The notes beneath the pieces were generated by a model. It saw only the letters and a list, made by a program, of their open reading frames with translations. It was not told the origin of the DNA and did no database searches. From Methanobacteriota archaeon (GTDB lineage: Archaea; Halobacteriota; Methanocellia; Methanocellales; Methanocellaceae), in contig JAEZKS010000303.1 in NCBI GenBank assembly GCA_023436075.1, forward strand, positions 1-12,323: 12,323 nt of DNA, in the 5' to 3' direction. Below are positions 12,179-12,323 of this stretch, piece by piece (positions within the stretch are counted from its first letter, which is position 1; every line of letters starts with the position of its first letter). The translations under genes were made by a program, and so were the position numbers.

Positions 12179-12323
12179 TAAAACACGAACAAGAGCACTA
12201 AAGGCACAAAAGCACTAACGCCGGCCCTGTGGCTTCGTTATTGTGTAAGCTATTTAGAAGTCATAGAGCCCACTGGCAGTCTCTCGCGTACGGGTAACCG
12301 CTAAAGGCAGTTCTTGCTAACGG

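Noticed and set aside
11251..12323. Similar words CCGGCCCTGT near 11252 and 12222, and TTCTTGCTA near 11271 and 12310, suggesting a duplicated element
   Set aside because: Matches are about ten bases each and the sequence between does not align well; could be chance.
1..12323. tRNA, rRNA, CRISPR array, transposase or integrase
   Set aside because: No T-loop GGTTCRA-type signature in an intergenic region, no rRNA-like block, no regularly spaced long repeats, and no recombinase motifs in any supported protein.

Overview
The window comes from an archaeon, most likely a methanogen of the Methanocella/Methanosarcina side of the Euryarchaeota. This rests on an archaeal translation initiation factor aIF2-beta, an L10e-type (uL16) ribosomal protein, an archaeal-type UMP kinase, a hydrogenase maturation protease, an arvABC-type small-GTPase cluster, TATA-box promoters without bacterial -35/-10 pairs, and several surface proteins rich in N-glycosylation sequons. 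Genus is inferred from gene content only. Genes are GC-rich and intergenic DNA is AT-rich.

Left part (1-1909, minus strand): three CBS-domain genes form an apparent leftward operon. The first encodes two CBS domains plus a C-terminal zinc ribbon, the second four CBS domains, and the third, which runs off the window edge, starts at a TTG inside the end of the second. A 261-bp divergent region follows. It holds promoters, a possible cysteine-rich micro-ORF, and two palindromes placed just upstream of the TATA box of the next operon. That operon (2171-3685, plus) encodes an Era-like small GTPase, a DUF2073 protein and a zinc-ribbon protein: the arvA-arvB-arvC set linked to extracellular vesicle formation in haloarchaea.

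Middle part (3839-7517): a small secreted protein (minus) diverges from a pyrH-hydrogenase maturation protease pair (plus), which is tightly coupled with a 1-nt gap. An orphan 93-aa protein (plus) follows. A long near-perfect inverted repeat (6196-6343), built from 9-nt CAC-type units, separates it from a convergent tail-anchored protein resembling the RMD1/DUF155 family.

Right part (7656-12323): a sequon-rich surface protein (minus) diverges from a TatD-like metal-dependent hydrolase (plus). Next come a lipoprotein (minus), aIF2-beta with a fused TRAM domain (minus), about 500 bp without a convincing gene but with a cluster of strong hairpins, and ribosomal protein L10e (minus). Upstream of L10e lies a second, degenerate array of 9-nt CAC units. 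No tRNA, rRNA, CRISPR array, transposase or integrase gene was seen.

The most interesting items are the arvABC operon with its palindromic upstream site, the mixed-architecture CBS operon, the two 9-nt-period repeat arrays (one folded into a 52-bp-arm hairpin), and the structured non-coding block upstream of aIF2-beta.
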